From: Pseudonocardia nigra | Lineage (GTDB): Bacteria > Actinomycetota > Actinomycetes > Mycobacteriales > Pseudonocardiaceae | DNA length: 54,740 nt | Reading direction: 5' to 3' | Assembly: GCF_019396355.1 (NCBI RefSeq) | Contig: NZ_JAHKRK010000027.1 | Location: forward strand, 1-54,740 | Part shown: piece by piece, positions 1 to 9,820 of the stretch | Layout: each line of letters opens with the position of its first letter | How positions within the stretch are numbered: position 1 is the first letter of the stretch | The notes under the pieces: generated by a model | Told to the model about the DNA's origin: nothing | Seen by the model: only the letters and a program-made list of their open reading frames with translations | Databases searched by the model: none | Translations under genes and position numbers: made by a program

Positions 1-88
1 CCGTGAGGGGCGGGGGCGTGGCCGCCGCACACACCGCCGGCGGTGTGTGCGGAGGCTCCACGATGTGTGCCGTGCCCGTGTCCTTCAT
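1..88 (-). CDS. Possible N-terminal fragment of CydC (cut by window edge)
   Basis: An ATG at 88 overlaps the cydD TGA in the ATGA arrangement typical of coupled genes. The frame stays open for 29 codons to the window edge. In actinobacteria cydD is usually followed by cydC, the other half of the heterodimeric cysteine/glutathione exporter, so context favours cydC. Against this, the visible residues (MKDTGTAHIVEPPHTPP) are proline-rich and not recognisable as CydC, and a perfect 28-bp palindrome lies inside the frame. It may simply be the intergenic end of the operon. Confidence 0.3.
   Translation of the reverse strand, partial: MKDTGTAHIVEPPHTPPAVCAAATPPPLT
25..52. repeat. Perfect 28-bp palindrome after cydD
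   Basis: Positions 25-38 (CCGCACACACCGCC) are the exact reverse complement of 39-52. The dyad lies 33 bp past the cydD stop. No T-run follows it on either strand, so if it is a terminator it is of the U-less kind common in actinobacteria. It could also be an operator for the gene to the left. Confidence 0.5.
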
Positions 89-1785
89 CGCGACGCCCCC
101 TCCGCCACCCGGCCCGCCTCCAGGTGCACCGTCTCGTCGGCCAGCTCGGTCCAGCCGGCGTCGTGCGCGACGATCACGCCGGTGCGCCCGCGCAGCAGCC
201 GGGCGACCCCGGCGCGGACGGCCGCGGCGTGTTCCGGGTCGAGGTGCGCGGTCGGCTCGTCGAGCAGCACGAGCGGCGCGTCCTCGTGTTCCTGGCGCAG
301 GAACGCCCTCGCCAGGGCCACCCGCTGGCGCTGCCCGGCCGAGAGCCGCCCGCCGCGCTCGCCGAGCCGGGTGGCGTAGCCGTCCGGCAGCGCCATGATC
401 ATCTCGTGGGCCCCGGCCAGCCGGGCGGCGCGCTCCACGGCGGCGTCGGAGGCATCCGGCGCGCCGAGCCGGATGTTGTCGGCCACCGACGTGTCGAACA
501 GCGCGGGCCGCTGGGGCAGCCAGGCGATGCGGCGGCGCCAGTCGTCGGGGTCGAGCTCGCGCAGGTCCACCCCGTCCACGAGGATCCGGCCCGCGGTGGG
601 CTCGGCGAACCGCAGCAGCAGCGTCAGCAGGCTCGACTTGCCCGCTCCGCTGCGCCCGGTGACGACCGTGGTGGCGCCGGGCCGCAGCGCCAGGTCGACG
701 CCGGACAGCGCGGGGCCCGACCGGTCGGGGTAGGTCAGCGCCACGCGGTCGAACCGGATCGAGGGCGACGCGGGCACGGGCACCGGGTGACTCGGGGCCG
801 GGGCCCGGGTGGGGCGTTCGAGCCGGGCGAAGACCTGCTCGGCCGCGGCCACCCCCTCCATGCTCGCGTGGAACCGCGCACCCACCTCGCGCAGCGGCAG
901 GTAGGCCTCCGGGGCGAGGATCAGCACAAGCAGCGCCGTCTCCAGGTCCAGCTGCCCGTACAGCAGGCGCAGCCCGACCTCCACGGCCACCAGCGCCACG
1001 GCCAGCGTCGCGAGCAGCTCCAGCACGAACGCCGACAGGAACGCCACCCGCAGCGTCGCCATCGTCGCGGCGCGGTGCTCGTCGGTGACGCGGCGGATCA
1101 ACTCGGCTGTGCTTACCCACCCCGCCGGCTCCGCCGTCTGCCGTCCCCCTTGGGCCTTGGCCCGGCGGAAGATCGCCAGCGTCGGCAGGCCCTCGACGAC
1201 GTCGAGGAAGTGGCCGCCGAGCCGCTCCAGCAGCCGCCACTGCCGGCGCGTGCGGGCCTGGGTGTGCCAGCCGACGAGCGCCATGAACAGCGGGATCAGC
1301 GGCAGCGTCACGGCGATCACGGCCGCGGAGATCCAGTCGGCGCGGGCCACCACCACGAGCGCGGCGACCGGCACGAGCGCGGCCAGCACGAGCTGCGGGA
1401 GGTAGCGGGCGACGTAGTCGTCGAGTGCGTCGAGGCCGCGGGTCGCCAGGGTGACGAGCTCGCCGGCGTCGGTGCCGGTCGGGTCGCTCGCGGCCACGTG
1501 CCGGACCAGTCGGCGGCGCAGGTCGGACTTGACGGCGGCGGCGCTGCGCAACGCCGCGGTCTCGGCGCCGTACGCGAGTGCGGTCCGGGCGAGCGCGATG
1601 AGCGCGACGGCCCCGATAGCGGCGCCCACGGCCTCGCCCGCCGTCGCCCCGGCGACCACCCGGGCGACGAGCCACGCCTGCGTCAGGATCAGCGCGGTGA
1701 GCCCGGCGCCGCAGGCGACCGTGACGACCAGGTGCACGCGCACCGCGCGGGTGCTGCGGACCAGCCGCGGGTCCAGCGGCTTCAC
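85..1785 (-). CDS. cydD: Thiol reductant ABC exporter subunit CydD
   Basis: This is one half of the CydDC ABC exporter, which moves cysteine/glutathione to the outside and is needed to assemble cytochrome bd. The N-terminal half holds the membrane segments. The ATPase half shows Walker A (GRSGAGKSS), the signature LSAGQRQRVALARA and Walker B (LVLLDEPTAHLD). I chose the GTG at 1785 because the protein then begins VKPLDPRLVR, the usual CydD start, 10 bp after the cydB stop and with AGGG about 10 bp upstream. An ATG at 1809 would add eight residues and overlap cydB. With the GTG start the protein is 566 aa, normal for the family. It is the third gene of cydABD. Confidence 0.93.
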   Translation of the reverse strand: MKPLDPRLVRSTRAVRVHLVVTVACGAGLTALILTQAWLVARVVAGATAGEAVGAAIGAVALIALARTALAYGAETAALRSAAAVKSDLRRRLVRHVAASDPTGTDAGELVTLATRGLDALDDYVARYLPQLVLAALVPVAALVVVARADWISAAVIAVTLPLIPLFMALVGWHTQARTRRQWRLLERLGGHFLDVVEGLPTLAIFRRAKAQGGRQTAEPAGWVSTAELIRRVTDEHRAATMATLRVAFLSAFVLELLATLAVALVAVEVGLRLLYGQLDLETALLVLILAPEAYLPLREVGARFHASMEGVAAAEQVFARLERPTRAPAPSHPVPVPASPSIRFDRVALTYPDRSGPALSGVDLALRPGATTVVTGRSGAGKSSLLTLLLRFAEPTAGRILVDGVDLRELDPDDWRRRIAWLPQRPALFDTSVADNIRLGAPDASDAAVERAARLAGAHEMIMALPDGYATRLGERGGRLSAGQRQRVALARAFLRQEHEDAPLVLLDEPTAHLDPEHAAAVRAGVARLLRGRTGVIVAHDAGWTELADETVHLEAGRVAEGASR

Positions 1786-1795
1786 GATGCGGCCC

Positions 1796-2785
1796 TCATG
1801 ACGCGACATGCTCGCGGGTGACGCGCTTGCGGAACACCCAGTAGCTCCACGCCTGGTACGCGATCACCAGCGGCAGGAACGCGGCGCCGATCCAGCTGAG
1901 CACGCCGAGGGTGTACGGGCCCGACGCCCCGTTCGCGATCGTCAGGTCGAACGCCGGGGACGTGAGCGAGGGGAGCACCGCCGGGAACAGCGACCCGAAC
2001 AGCGTCACGGTGAACGCCGCGATCGCGACGGCGGTGGCGACGAACGCCCACCCCTCCCGGCGCCGCGCGGCGAGGACCGTGCCCGCGAGCAGCGCGGCCA
2101 CGGCCACCGCGGCTGCCGCCCAGGGGCCGCCGTGCTCGGCCTCGGTCCAGAACAGGAACCCGGCGACGGCCGCGAGCGCGACCGGCCCGGCGGTGCGCGC
2201 GATCGCCCGGGCGCGGTGCCGGACGGGGCCGTCGGTCTTGAGCCCGAGGAACACCGCCCCGTGCAGGGTGAACAGGGCGAGCGTCGCGAGCCCGCCGATC
2301 AGGGCGTAGGAGTTGAGCAGGTCGGTCAGGCCCGAGGTGACCACGCCGTCGGCGCCCAGCTCCACGCCGCGCACGATGTTTCCGAACACCACGCCCCAGG
2401 CGAACGCGGGCACCGCGCTGCCGGCGAGGATCGCGACGTCCCAGCGGGCCCGCCAGCGCGGGTCGTCGACCTTGCCCCGGTACTCGAACGCCACGCCGCG
2501 GCCGATCAGCGCCAGGATGATCAGCAGGATCGGCAGGTAGAAGCCGCTGAGCGTGGCGGCGTACCAGGCGGGGAACGCGGCGAACATCGCGCCGATCGCG
2601 GTGATCAGCCAGACCTCGTTGCCGTCCCACACCGGGCCGATCGCGTTGATCATCACGCGCCGGTCGGCGTCGTCGCGGCCGAGCACGGGCAGCAGGATCC
2701 CGACGCCGAAGTCGAAGCCCTCCAGGACGAAGTAGCCGGTCCACAGGACCGCGATGGCGACGAACCAGACGGTGGGCAGGTCCAC
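1796..2785 (-). CDS. cydB: Cytochrome bd ubiquinol/menaquinol oxidase subunit II
   Basis: CydB is the second membrane subunit of cytochrome bd, a high-affinity terminal oxidase used at low oxygen or when the bc1-aa3 branch is blocked. The 329-aa product opens VDLPTVWFVAIAVLWTGYF and carries family motifs LEGFDFGVG, GPVWDGNEVWL and a string of hydrophobic helices through to the end. The GTG at 2785 starts 14 bp after the cydA stop; earlier in-frame codons run back through cydA and are not credible. It is translated as part of the cydABD operon. Confidence 0.96.
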   Translation of the reverse strand: MDLPTVWFVAIAVLWTGYFVLEGFDFGVGILLPVLGRDDADRRVMINAIGPVWDGNEVWLITAIGAMFAAFPAWYAATLSGFYLPILLIILALIGRGVAFEYRGKVDDPRWRARWDVAILAGSAVPAFAWGVVFGNIVRGVELGADGVVTSGLTDLLNSYALIGGLATLALFTLHGAVFLGLKTDGPVRHRARAIARTAGPVALAAVAGFLFWTEAEHGGPWAAAAVAVAALLAGTVLAARRREGWAFVATAVAIAAFTVTLFGSLFPAVLPSLTSPAFDLTIANGASGPYTLGVLSWIGAAFLPLVIAYQAWSYWVFRKRVTREHVAS

Positions 2786-2799
2786 GGCGGGCTCCCTGG

Positions 2800-4239
2800 C
2801 TAGTAGCTGAAGGACGGGACGCGGTCGGGGTCGGCCTCGCGGTCGTAGGGCAGGACGTGGCCGGGGCCGGCCTTGACGTAGCGCCACAGCAGGCGCGCCT
2901 CGACGACGGCGAGCACCCCGTAGATCACGGTGAACGTCGTCAGCGAGAAGGCCACCTCGCCGAGGCTCACGCCGGGGGAGACGCTCGCCGCGGTGAGCAG
3001 CTCGCCCACCACCGTCCAGGGCTGGCGGCCCATCTCGGTGAGGATCCAGCCGGCGATGTTGGCTGCGAGCGCGGCGGGCAGGGCGGCGACGGCGACCCGG
3101 TACATACAGCGCTGCTCCGGCAGCCGGCCTCGGCGGGTGAGCCATAGCCCGGCGACGCTCACCGCCACCCCGGCCAGCCCGAGGCCGATCATCAGCCGGA
3201 ACGCCCAGTACAGGACGGCGACGTTGGGCACGTAGTCCCCGGGCCCGAACTGCTCGGTGAACCGCTCCTGCAGCTCGACCACGCCCTCCACCTCGCCCGA
3301 GAAGGAGTCGGTGGCGAGGAAGCTGAGCAGGTAGGGGATCTGCACGTTGACGTGGTTGCGGCTGCCCTCGACGTCGCCGACGGCGAACAGCGAGAACCCG
3401 GCGGGCTGCTCGGTCTCCCACAGCGCCTCGGCCGCCGCGAGCTTCATCGGCTCGTACTCGGCCATGAGCTGGGCCTGGTGGTGGCCGGACAGCGCGACGA
3501 GCACGCCGGCCACGGCGGTCGTGACGAACCCGGCGCGCAGGGTCCGCCGGAAGAGCTCGTGCTCCTCGGCCGGACCGTCGTCCTTGCCGTCCCGGGCCCG
3601 CAGCAGCTTCACCGCGCTCACCGCCACGACGAACAGCCCGGCCACGACGAAGGACGCGCCGATGACGTGCAGGTAGGTCGACCACGCCTGGTCGTTGGTG
3701 AGCACCGCCCAGATGTCGGTGAGCCGCGCCCGGCCGGCTGTGTTGTGGACAGATGATGGCTCGTCGACGGTGAACCCGACCGGGTGCCGCATCCAGGCGT
3801 TGGCGGCGAGGATGAAGTAGGCCGAGAGATTCGAGCCGATCGCGGCCGCCCAGATCGTCGCGAGGTGCACGCGGCGCGGCAGCTTGTCCCACCCGAAGAT
3901 CCACAGCCCGATGAACGTGGACTCCAGGAAGAACGCCAGCAGCGCCTCGAGCGCGAGCGGCGCGCCGAATACGTCGCCGACGAACGTGGAGTAGGTGCTC
4001 CAGTTCATCCCGAACTGGAACTCCTGGACGATGCCGGTGACCACGCCCATGGCGAAGTTGATCAGGAACAGCTTCCCGAAGAACTTCGTGGCGCGCAGGT
4101 ACTCGACCTTGCCGGTGCGGTGCCACGCGGTCTGCAGCGCGGCGACGACCACCGACAGCCCGATCGTCAGCGGCACGAACAGGAAGTGGTAGATCGTCGT
4201 GATCCCGAACTGCCAGCGAGCCAGATCCAGGGCGTCCAA
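2800..4239 (-). CDS. cydA: Cytochrome bd ubiquinol/menaquinol oxidase subunit I
   Basis: CydA carries the haems (b558, b595, d) and the quinol site of cytochrome bd in the cytoplasmic membrane. The 479-aa product starts MDALDLARWQFGITTIYHFL, with the N-terminal haem-ligand histidine at residue 18, and contains the family motif GRQPW after the quinol loop. The length fits the short Q-loop class found in actinobacteria. The start codon is TTG at 4239, supported by GGAGG at 4246-4250 seven bases upstream. The promoter region contains two tandem inverted repeats within 60 bp of the start, so expression is probably repressor-controlled. Confidence 0.96.
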   Translation of the reverse strand: MDALDLARWQFGITTIYHFLFVPLTIGLSVVVAALQTAWHRTGKVEYLRATKFFGKLFLINFAMGVVTGIVQEFQFGMNWSTYSTFVGDVFGAPLALEALLAFFLESTFIGLWIFGWDKLPRRVHLATIWAAAIGSNLSAYFILAANAWMRHPVGFTVDEPSSVHNTAGRARLTDIWAVLTNDQAWSTYLHVIGASFVVAGLFVVAVSAVKLLRARDGKDDGPAEEHELFRRTLRAGFVTTAVAGVLVALSGHHQAQLMAEYEPMKLAAAEALWETEQPAGFSLFAVGDVEGSRNHVNVQIPYLLSFLATDSFSGEVEGVVELQERFTEQFGPGDYVPNVAVLYWAFRLMIGLGLAGVAVSVAGLWLTRRGRLPEQRCMYRVAVAALPAALAANIAGWILTEMGRQPWTVVGELLTAASVSPGVSLGEVAFSLTTFTVIYGVLAVVEARLLWRYVKAGPGHVLPYDREADPDRVPSFSY

Positions 4240-4260
4240 GCAGCGCCTCCGCTCAGCGAA

Positions 4261-4297
4261 CTTCTACGGCCTGTAGTAGTTCTACCGTATGTAGAAC
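4261..4297 (-). promoter_or_regulatory. Paired inverted-repeat operator before cydA
   Basis: Two copies of a 19-bp dyad stand side by side. The cydA-distal copy, 4279-4297, is perfect: GTTCTAC, five bases, GTAGAAC. The cydA-proximal copy, 4261-4279, is CTTCTAC, five bases, GTAGTAG, with one mismatch. Their centres are 18 bp apart and they lie 22-58 bp upstream of the cydA start. This is the layout of a repressor binding as two dimers. The regulator is not in the window. CTAC-N5-GTAG recalls BlaI/CopY-type operators only loosely. Confidence 0.65.
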
Positions 4298-4565
4298 ATT
4301 GATGGGGGGTGGGGTGTTCCGGATCTCGCCCCCGGGGGCGCACTGCGGCGGCCCCCTCGCGCACCTCGATTCGCCGGACGCACCCAGTCGACGGGGAGCG
4401 CGCGCCCGGAAATGGCACGTGAGCCGAGAAGTGGTGCGGCCGGCCGCCGGAGGTGCCTGGCATCACGTCCGCGAGCCGGGGTGATCAGCTGCCTCCCTCA
4501 CTAAACTCCCCGGCAACCTGACCCGCACGGGCAAAGCAGCCGCGGGGGCGCGGAGGAGTCTCGGC
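4298..4565 (+). promoter_or_regulatory. Intergenic region and leader upstream of mutA
   Basis: I see no gene in the 326-bp divergent gap between cydA and mutA. On the plus strand a TAAACT box at 4502-4507 fits a -10 element, giving a leader of roughly 50 nt. A strong ribosome site GGAGGAG at 4552-4558 lies seven bases before the mutA ATG. The leader contains GGCAACC and GGGCAAAGC strings that resemble parts of known riboswitches, but I could not assemble a full consensus. Confidence 0.45.
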
Positions 4566-6488
4566 ATGAACACGGCGAAGGTCGACGGCGCGGCACTCGA
4601 CGACACCGCGCCTCCCGAACCGGAGGAGCTGGCACTGGCGAGCGGGTTCCCGCCCGCCACCCGGGACGCGTGGGCCGGCCTCGTCGACACGGTCCTGCGC
4701 CGGTCCCGCCGCATCGGCGAGGACGCCCCGGCCGGGGCGGGCGTCGAGGCGCTCACCAGGTCCACCCCGGACGGCATCCGCGTTGCGCCGCTCTACACCG
4801 CGCAGGACGTCCCACAGGTCGCCACCGGCGTGCCGGGGCAGGCGCCGTTCGTGCGCGGTGGCCGGGCGAGCGGCGCCGCGCCCGACGGCTGGGACGTGCG
4901 GCAGCGCCATGCCGAGCCCGACGCCGAGGCCGCACGGCGGGCGGTGCTCACCGACCTGGAGAACGGCGTCTCCTCGATCTGGCTCGCCGTGGCCGACGGT
5001 GGCACGGCGGTCGCCGACCTGCCCGCCGTGCTCGACGGCGTGCACCTGCAGATGGCGTCGGTCGTGCTCGACGCGTCCGCGGCTCCGGCGGAGGTCGAGA
5101 CCGAGGCGGCCGGGGCGTTCCTCGCCCTCGCCGCCGACCGGGGGATCCCCGCGGCCGAACTGCTCGGCACGCTCGGGCTCGATCCCATCGGCCGCCGCGC
5201 GCGCACCGGCACCGGCCCGGACGTCGACGTCGTGGTGCCGCTCGCCCGGCGCGTCGCCGCGGAGTTCCCGCAGGTCCGCGCGATCGTCGTGGATGCGTTG
5301 CCGGTGCACGGCGCCGGGGCCTCCGACGCGCAGGAGCTCGGCTGGTCGCTGTCGGCGGGGCTGGAGTACCTGCGCGCGCTCATCGGTGCCGGGCTCGACG
5401 TCGCCACCGCCGCCCGGCTGCTGGAGTTCCGCTACGCCGCGACGGCCGAGCAGTTCCCGACGATCGCGAAGCTGCGCGCCGCGCGGCGGCTGTGGTCGCG
5501 GGTCACCGAGGTCTGCGGCGGCACCCGTGGACCGGGAGCACAGCCCCAGCACCAGCACGCCGTGACCTCGCCGGTCATGCTGAGCCGCCGCGACGCGTAC
5601 GGGAACCTGCTGCGCGGCACGGTCACCGGGTTCGCCGCCGGGGTGGGCGGCGCCGACGCCGTCACGGTGGCGCCGTTCGACGCCGCGATCGGGGCGTCCG
5701 AGCCGTTCTCCCGCCGGATCGCGCGCAACACCCAGAGCCTGCTGGTGCAGGAGTCGCACCTGGCGCGGGTCATCGACCCGGCGGGCGGGTCCTGGTACGT
5801 CGAGTCGCTCACCGCCGAGCTGAGCGCGGCGGCGTGGGCGTTCTTCCAGGAGATCGAGGCCGCCGGCGGCGCGGTCGCGGCGCTGGACGCCGGCCTCGTC
5901 GCCGAGCGGGTCGGTGCCGTGCGGGAGCGGCGCGCACGTGCGGCCGCCACGCGGAAGGCGCCGGTCACCGGGGTGAGCGAGTTCGCCGACCTCGACGAGC
6001 CGGGCGTGCCGCGCCGCCCGCTGCCGGAGGCGCCCACGGGCGGGCTGCCGGTCTTCCGTCCCGCGGCGGCGTACGAGGCCTTCCGCGACCGGTCCGACGC
6101 GATCCTCGCCGCGACCGGGGCGCGTCCGCGTGCGTTCCTCGCCACGCTCGGTCCCCTGTCCGCGTACAGCGCGCGCGCGGGCTTCGCCCGCAACGTGCTG
6201 CAGGCGGGCGGGATCGCCGCGCCCGAGGCCGGTCCGACCGAGACGGCCGGGGAGGTCGCCGCCGCGTTCGCCGCGGCCGACACCCCCGTCGCCGTCCTGT
6301 GCGCCACCGACTCCCTGTACGCCGAGCGCGCCGGGGAGACCGCGGCCGCACTGCGCGAGGCCGGGGCGCGGCTCGTACTCCTCGCCGGGAAGGCGGAGGT
6401 CCCCGGCGTCGACGGACATCTCTTCGCCGGCTGCGACGCCCTCGCGGCGATCGGCACCGTGTACGACGCTCTGGAGGACCGGTCATGA
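4566..6488 (+). CDS. mutA: Methylmalonyl-CoA mutase small (beta) subunit
   Basis: This is the non-catalytic partner of adenosylcobalamin-dependent methylmalonyl-CoA mutase, which interconverts (R)-methylmalonyl-CoA and succinyl-CoA in propionate and branched-chain catabolism. The 640-aa product has the mutase barrel (LYTAQDVPQ near the start, [46 protein letters not shown] in two pieces around residues 385-420) followed by a C-terminal B12-type fold. It lacks the DxHxxG cobalamin motif, as expected of the small subunit. The ATG has GGAGGAG seven bases upstream. The stop overlaps the mutB start (ATGA), so the subunits are translationally coupled. Confidence 0.95.
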   Translation: MNTAKVDGAALDDTAPPEPEELALASGFPPATRDAWAGLVDTVLRRSRRIGEDAPAGAGVEALTRSTPDGIRVAPLYTAQDVPQVATGVPGQAPFVRGGRASGAAPDGWDVRQRHAEPDAEAARRAVLTDLENGVSSIWLAVADGGTAVADLPAVLDGVHLQMASVVLDASAAPAEVETEAAGAFLALAADRGIPAAELLGTLGLDPIGRRARTGTGPDVDVVVPLARRVAAEFPQVRAIVVDALPVHGAGASDAQELGWSLSAGLEYLRALIGAGLDVATAARLLEFRYAATAEQFPTIAKLRAARRLWSRVTEVCGGTRGPGAQPQHQHAVTSPVMLSRRDAYGNLLRGTVTGFAAGVGGADAVTVAPFDAAIGASEPFSRRIARNTQSLLVQESHLARVIDPAGGSWYVESLTAELSAAAWAFFQEIEAAGGAVAALDAGLVAERVGAVRERRARAAATRKAPVTGVSEFADLDEPGVPRRPLPEAPTGGLPVFRPAAAYEAFRDRSDAILAATGARPRAFLATLGPLSAYSARAGFARNVLQAGGIAAPEAGPTETAGEVAAAFAAADTPVAVLCATDSLYAERAGETAAALREAGARLVLLAGKAEVPGVDGHLFAGCDALAAIGTVYDALEDRS

Positions 6489-8659
6489 CCGACACAGGAC
6501 GACTGCCGGACTTCACCCAGGTGCCGCTGCTGGGCGAGCGGACCCCGTCCCAGGAGTGGGCGGGCGGCCCGCCGACCTGGGAGTCGCCGGAGGGCATCGC
6601 GATCCCGCCGCTCTACACGGCGGCCGACCTCGCGGGGCTCGACTTCCTCGACGGCTACCCGGGGATCGCCCCGTACCTGCGCGGGCCGTACCCGACGATG
6701 TACACCTCGCAGCCCTGGACCGTGCGCCAGTACGCCGGGTTCTCCACCGCGGCGGAGTCGAACGCGTTCTACCGGCGCAACCTCGCGGCCGGGCAGAAGG
6801 GGCTGTCGATCGCGTTCGACCTCGCGACGCACCGCGGCTACGACTCCGACCACCCGCGGGTGGCGGGCGACGTCGGCATGGCGGGTGTGGCGATCGACTC
6901 GATCTACGACATGCGGCAGCTGTTCGACGGCATCCCGCTGGGCGAGATGTCGGTGTCGATGACGATGAACGGCGCCGTGCTGCCCGTGCTCGCCCTCTAC
7001 ATCGTGGCGGCCGAGGAACAGCGCGTGCCGCACCAGAAGCTCACGGGGACCATCCAGAACGACATCCTCAAGGAGTTCATGGTCCGCAACACCTACATCT
7101 ACCCGCCGCAGCCGTCGATGCAGATCATCTCCGACATCTTCGCGTTCACCTCGCGCGAGATGCCGAAGTTCAACTCGATCTCCATCTCCGGCTACCACAT
7201 CCAGGAGGCCGGGGCGACCGCCGACCTCGAGCTCGCCTACACCCTCGCCGACGGCGTGGAGTACCTGCGGGCGGGGATCGACGCCGGGCTGGAGATCGAC
7301 GCGTTCGCGCCGCGGCTGTCGTTCTTCTTCGGCATCGGCATGAACTTCTTCATGGAGGTCGCGAAGCTGCGGGCCGCCCGGCTGCTGTGGGCGAAGCTGG
7401 TGAAGCAGTTCTCGCCGCGCGAGGACAAGTCGCTGTCCCTGCGCACGCACTGCCAGACGTCCGGCTGGTCGCTGACCGCGCAGGACGTCTACAACAACGT
7501 GATCCGCACCTGCGTCGAGGCGATGGCCGCGACGCAGGGCCACACCCAGAGCCTGCACACCAACGCGCTCGACGAGGCGCTCGCGCTGCCCACGGACTTC
7601 TCCGCGCGCATCGCCCGCAACACGCAGCTGCTGCTGCAGCAGGAGTCGGGCACCAGGGACGTCATCGACCCGTGGGGCGGCAGCTACTACGTCGAGCGGC
7701 TCACCTACGACCTGGCGCGGCGGGCCTGGGCCCACATCGAGGAGGTCGAGCGCGCGGGCGGGATGGCGCAGGCGATCGACGCGGGCATCCCGAAGCTGCG
7801 CGTCGAGGAGGCCGCGGCGCGCACGCAGGCCCGGATCGACTCCGGGCGCCAGCCCGTGATCGGGGTGAACACCTACGTCGTCGACTCCGACGAGCAGATC
7901 GAGGTCCTCAAGGTCGACAACGCCGGCGTGCGGCGCGAGCAGCTGGAGAAGCTGGAGCGGCTGCGCGCCGAGCGGGACGCCCGCGAGGTCGAGGACGCGC
8001 TGCAGGCACTCACCGATGCGGCGGCGCTCATCGCGGAGGGCTCACCGCGCTCGCAGGAGCAGAACCTGCTGGCGCTGTCGGTGGCCGCGGCGCGCGCGAA
8101 GGCGACGGTCGGCGAGATCTCCTCGGCGCTGGAGAAGGTGTTCTCGCGCCACTCCGGCCAGATCCGGATCATTTCCGGGGTGTACTCCTCCGAGGCCGGG
8201 TCGAGCCCGGCGATCGACCGGGCCCGCGAGCTGGTGGACGCCTTCGCCGCCGAGGAGGGCCGCCAGCCGCGGATCCTCGTGGCGAAGATGGGCCAGGACG
8301 GGCACGACCGCGGCCAGAAGGTGATCGCCACCGCGTTCGCCGACCTCGGCTTCGACGTCGACGTGGGCCCGCTGTTCTCCACGCCCGCCGAGGTGGCGCG
8401 TCAGGCCGTCGAGGCCGACGTGCACGTCGTGGGCGTGAGCTCGCTGGCCGCGGGGCACCTCACGCTGGTGCCGGAGCTGCGGGAGGAGCTCGCGACACTG
8501 GACCGCCCGGACATCATGATCGTCGTCGGGGGCGTGATCCCACCCGCCGACCACCCGGCGCTCGAGGAGGCGGGCGCGGCGGCCGTGTTCGGCCCCGGCA
8601 CGGTGATCGCCGAGGCCGCGGTGGACCTGCTCGGCAAGCTGCTGGCCCAGGCCGGCTAG
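6485..8659 (+). CDS. mutB: Methylmalonyl-CoA mutase large (alpha) subunit
   Basis: This is the catalytic, B12-binding subunit. The 724-aa product has the substrate barrel ([59 protein letters not shown]) and the C-terminal cobalamin domain with D605-G-H607-D-R-G, where His607 is the lower axial cobalt ligand, followed by SSLAAGH and VGGVIPP. The length is standard for bacterial MutB. The ATG overlaps the mutA stop by four bases, and its own TAG shares a base with the meaB GTG. Acting with MutA and MeaB, it feeds propionyl-CoA carbon into the citric acid cycle. Confidence 0.97.
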   Translation: MTDTGRLPDFTQVPLLGERTPSQEWAGGPPTWESPEGIAIPPLYTAADLAGLDFLDGYPGIAPYLRGPYPTMYTSQPWTVRQYAGFSTAAESNAFYRRNLAAGQKGLSIAFDLATHRGYDSDHPRVAGDVGMAGVAIDSIYDMRQLFDGIPLGEMSVSMTMNGAVLPVLALYIVAAEEQRVPHQKLTGTIQNDILKEFMVRNTYIYPPQPSMQIISDIFAFTSREMPKFNSISISGYHIQEAGATADLELAYTLADGVEYLRAGIDAGLEIDAFAPRLSFFFGIGMNFFMEVAKLRAARLLWAKLVKQFSPREDKSLSLRTHCQTSGWSLTAQDVYNNVIRTCVEAMAATQGHTQSLHTNALDEALALPTDFSARIARNTQLLLQQESGTRDVIDPWGGSYYVERLTYDLARRAWAHIEEVERAGGMAQAIDAGIPKLRVEEAAARTQARIDSGRQPVIGVNTYVVDSDEQIEVLKVDNAGVRREQLEKLERLRAERDAREVEDALQALTDAAALIAEGSPRSQEQNLLALSVAAARAKATVGEISSALEKVFSRHSGQIRIISGVYSSEAGSSPAIDRARELVDAFAAEEGRQPRILVAKMGQDGHDRGQKVIATAFADLGFDVDVGPLFSTPAEVARQAVEADVHVVGVSSLAAGHLTLVPELREELATLDRPDIMIVVGGVIPPADHPALEEAGAAAVFGPGTVIAEAAVDLLGKLLAQAG

Positions 8660-9645
8660 TGGCACGCGAGGTCGACATCCCCGCGCTCGTCAAGGGCGTG
8701 CTCGACGGGTCGCGAGGGGTGCTGGCGCGGGCGATCACGCTCGTCGAGTCGCACCGGCCCGACCACCGGGTGGCGGCGCAGCAGCTGCTGATGGAGCTGC
8801 TGCCGCACTCCGGTGGTGGGAAGCGGGTGGGGATCAGCGGGGTGCCCGGCGTCGGCAAGTCCACGTTCATCGAGGCGCTCGGCACCAGGCTCACCGGGGA
8901 CGGGCACCGGGTCGCGGTGCTCGCCGTCGACCCGTCGTCCAGCCGCACCAGGGGCTCGATCCTGGGTGACAAGACCCGCATGGCGACGCTCGCGAACGAC
9001 GAGAACGCCTTCGTGCGGCCCTCGCCCAGCGCGGGGACGCTCGGCGGGGTCGCCCGGGCCACCCGGGAGACCATCGTGCTGATGGAGGCCGCCGGATACG
9101 ACGTCGTGCTCGTCGAGACCGTCGGCGTGGGGCAGTCCGAGGTCGCCGTGGCCGGGATGGTCGACACGTTCCTGCTGCTCACGATCGCCCGCACCGGCGA
9201 CTCGCTGCAGGGGATCAAGAAGGGCATCCTCGAGCTGGCCGAGGTCGTCGCCGTGAACAAGGCCGACGGGCCGCACGAGGGCGACGCGCGCGCCGCGGCG
9301 CGGGAGCTGCGCGGCGCCCTGCGGATGATCACACCGGCGGGCGCGTCGTGGCAGCCACCGGTGCTGCCGTGCAGCGCGCAGACCGGCGCAGGCATGGCGG
9401 AGGTGTGGGCGGCGGTGGAGGAGCACCGCGCCACGCTCGACGCGGCGGGGGAGCTGGCCGCGCGCCGCGCCGACCAGCAGGTGCAGTGGATGTGGGCCAC
9501 CGTCCGCGACCTGCTGATGGACCGCCTGCACGCCGACGGCGCGGTCCGCGCCGCGATCCCCGACCTGGAGCGCGAGGTCCGCGGCGGCGAGCTCACCCCG
9601 ACCCTGGCGGCGCAGCAGCTGCTGTCGCACCTCGGCCTCGTCTGA
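8659..9645 (+). CDS. meaB: Methylmalonyl-CoA mutase-associated GTPase MeaB
   Basis: MeaB is a G3E-family GTPase that loads adenosylcobalamin onto methylmalonyl-CoA mutase and protects it from inactivation. The 328-aa product shows the P-loop GVPGVGKST at residues 61-69, the switch stretch VDPSSSRTRGSILGDKTRM, the Walker B region VETVGVGQSE and the base-specificity motif NKAD. It is in the expected place directly after mutB; the TAGTG overlap means the GTG start shares a G with the mutB stop. Some family members were once called ArgK, but the mut context settles the role. Confidence 0.95.
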   Translation: MAREVDIPALVKGVLDGSRGVLARAITLVESHRPDHRVAAQQLLMELLPHSGGGKRVGISGVPGVGKSTFIEALGTRLTGDGHRVAVLAVDPSSSRTRGSILGDKTRMATLANDENAFVRPSPSAGTLGGVARATRETIVLMEAAGYDVVLVETVGVGQSEVAVAGMVDTFLLLTIARTGDSLQGIKKGILELAEVVAVNKADGPHEGDARAAARELRGALRMITPAGASWQPPVLPCSAQTGAGMAEVWAAVEEHRATLDAAGELAARRADQQVQWMWATVRDLLMDRLHADGAVRAAIPDLEREVRGGELTPTLAAQQLLSHLGLV

Positions 9646-9700
9646 CGCGCCGACGCGCCGACGCGTCGCTCGCCGTGCTCGGCCGGGGCCGATCGAGTGC

Positions 9701-9749
9701 CAGGAAAGCCACGTTCCTGTCACTCGACGACAGCAACGTGGCTTTCCTG
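9701..9749. repeat. 49-bp intergenic palindrome, copy 1
   Basis: Arms of 15 bp (9701-9715 and 9735-9749, CAGGAAAGCCACGTT) enclose a second 5-bp stem (CTGTC/GACAG, 9717-9721 and 9729-9733) and a 7-base loop, ACTCGAC. It lies between meaB and the next plus-strand gene. Two further elements of exactly 49 bp, at 36164-36212 and 54692-54740, have related ends. It could act as a terminator for meaB, though no T-run follows. Confidence 0.7.
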
Positions 9750-9820
9750 ACATCTGACGCGCTCACCCGCCCGGCGCGGCGCGCGCTCACTCGAACAGTT
9801 GATCGTTTACGGTCCGTCGT

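Noticed and set aside
43..1821. Long plus-strand open frame opposite cydD
   Set aside because: It mirrors the high-GC codon pattern of cydD, has no family motifs and starts inside another dyad.
4515..4560. Possible riboswitch (cobalamin, SAM-type or c-di-GMP) in the mutA leader
   Set aside because: Short strings such as GGCAACC and GGGCAAAGC resemble fragments of consensus sequences, but the conserved cores and pairing could not be assembled.
9644..9667. Three 8-bp direct repeats GACGCGCC just after meaB
   Set aside because: Too short and GC-simple to support a function.
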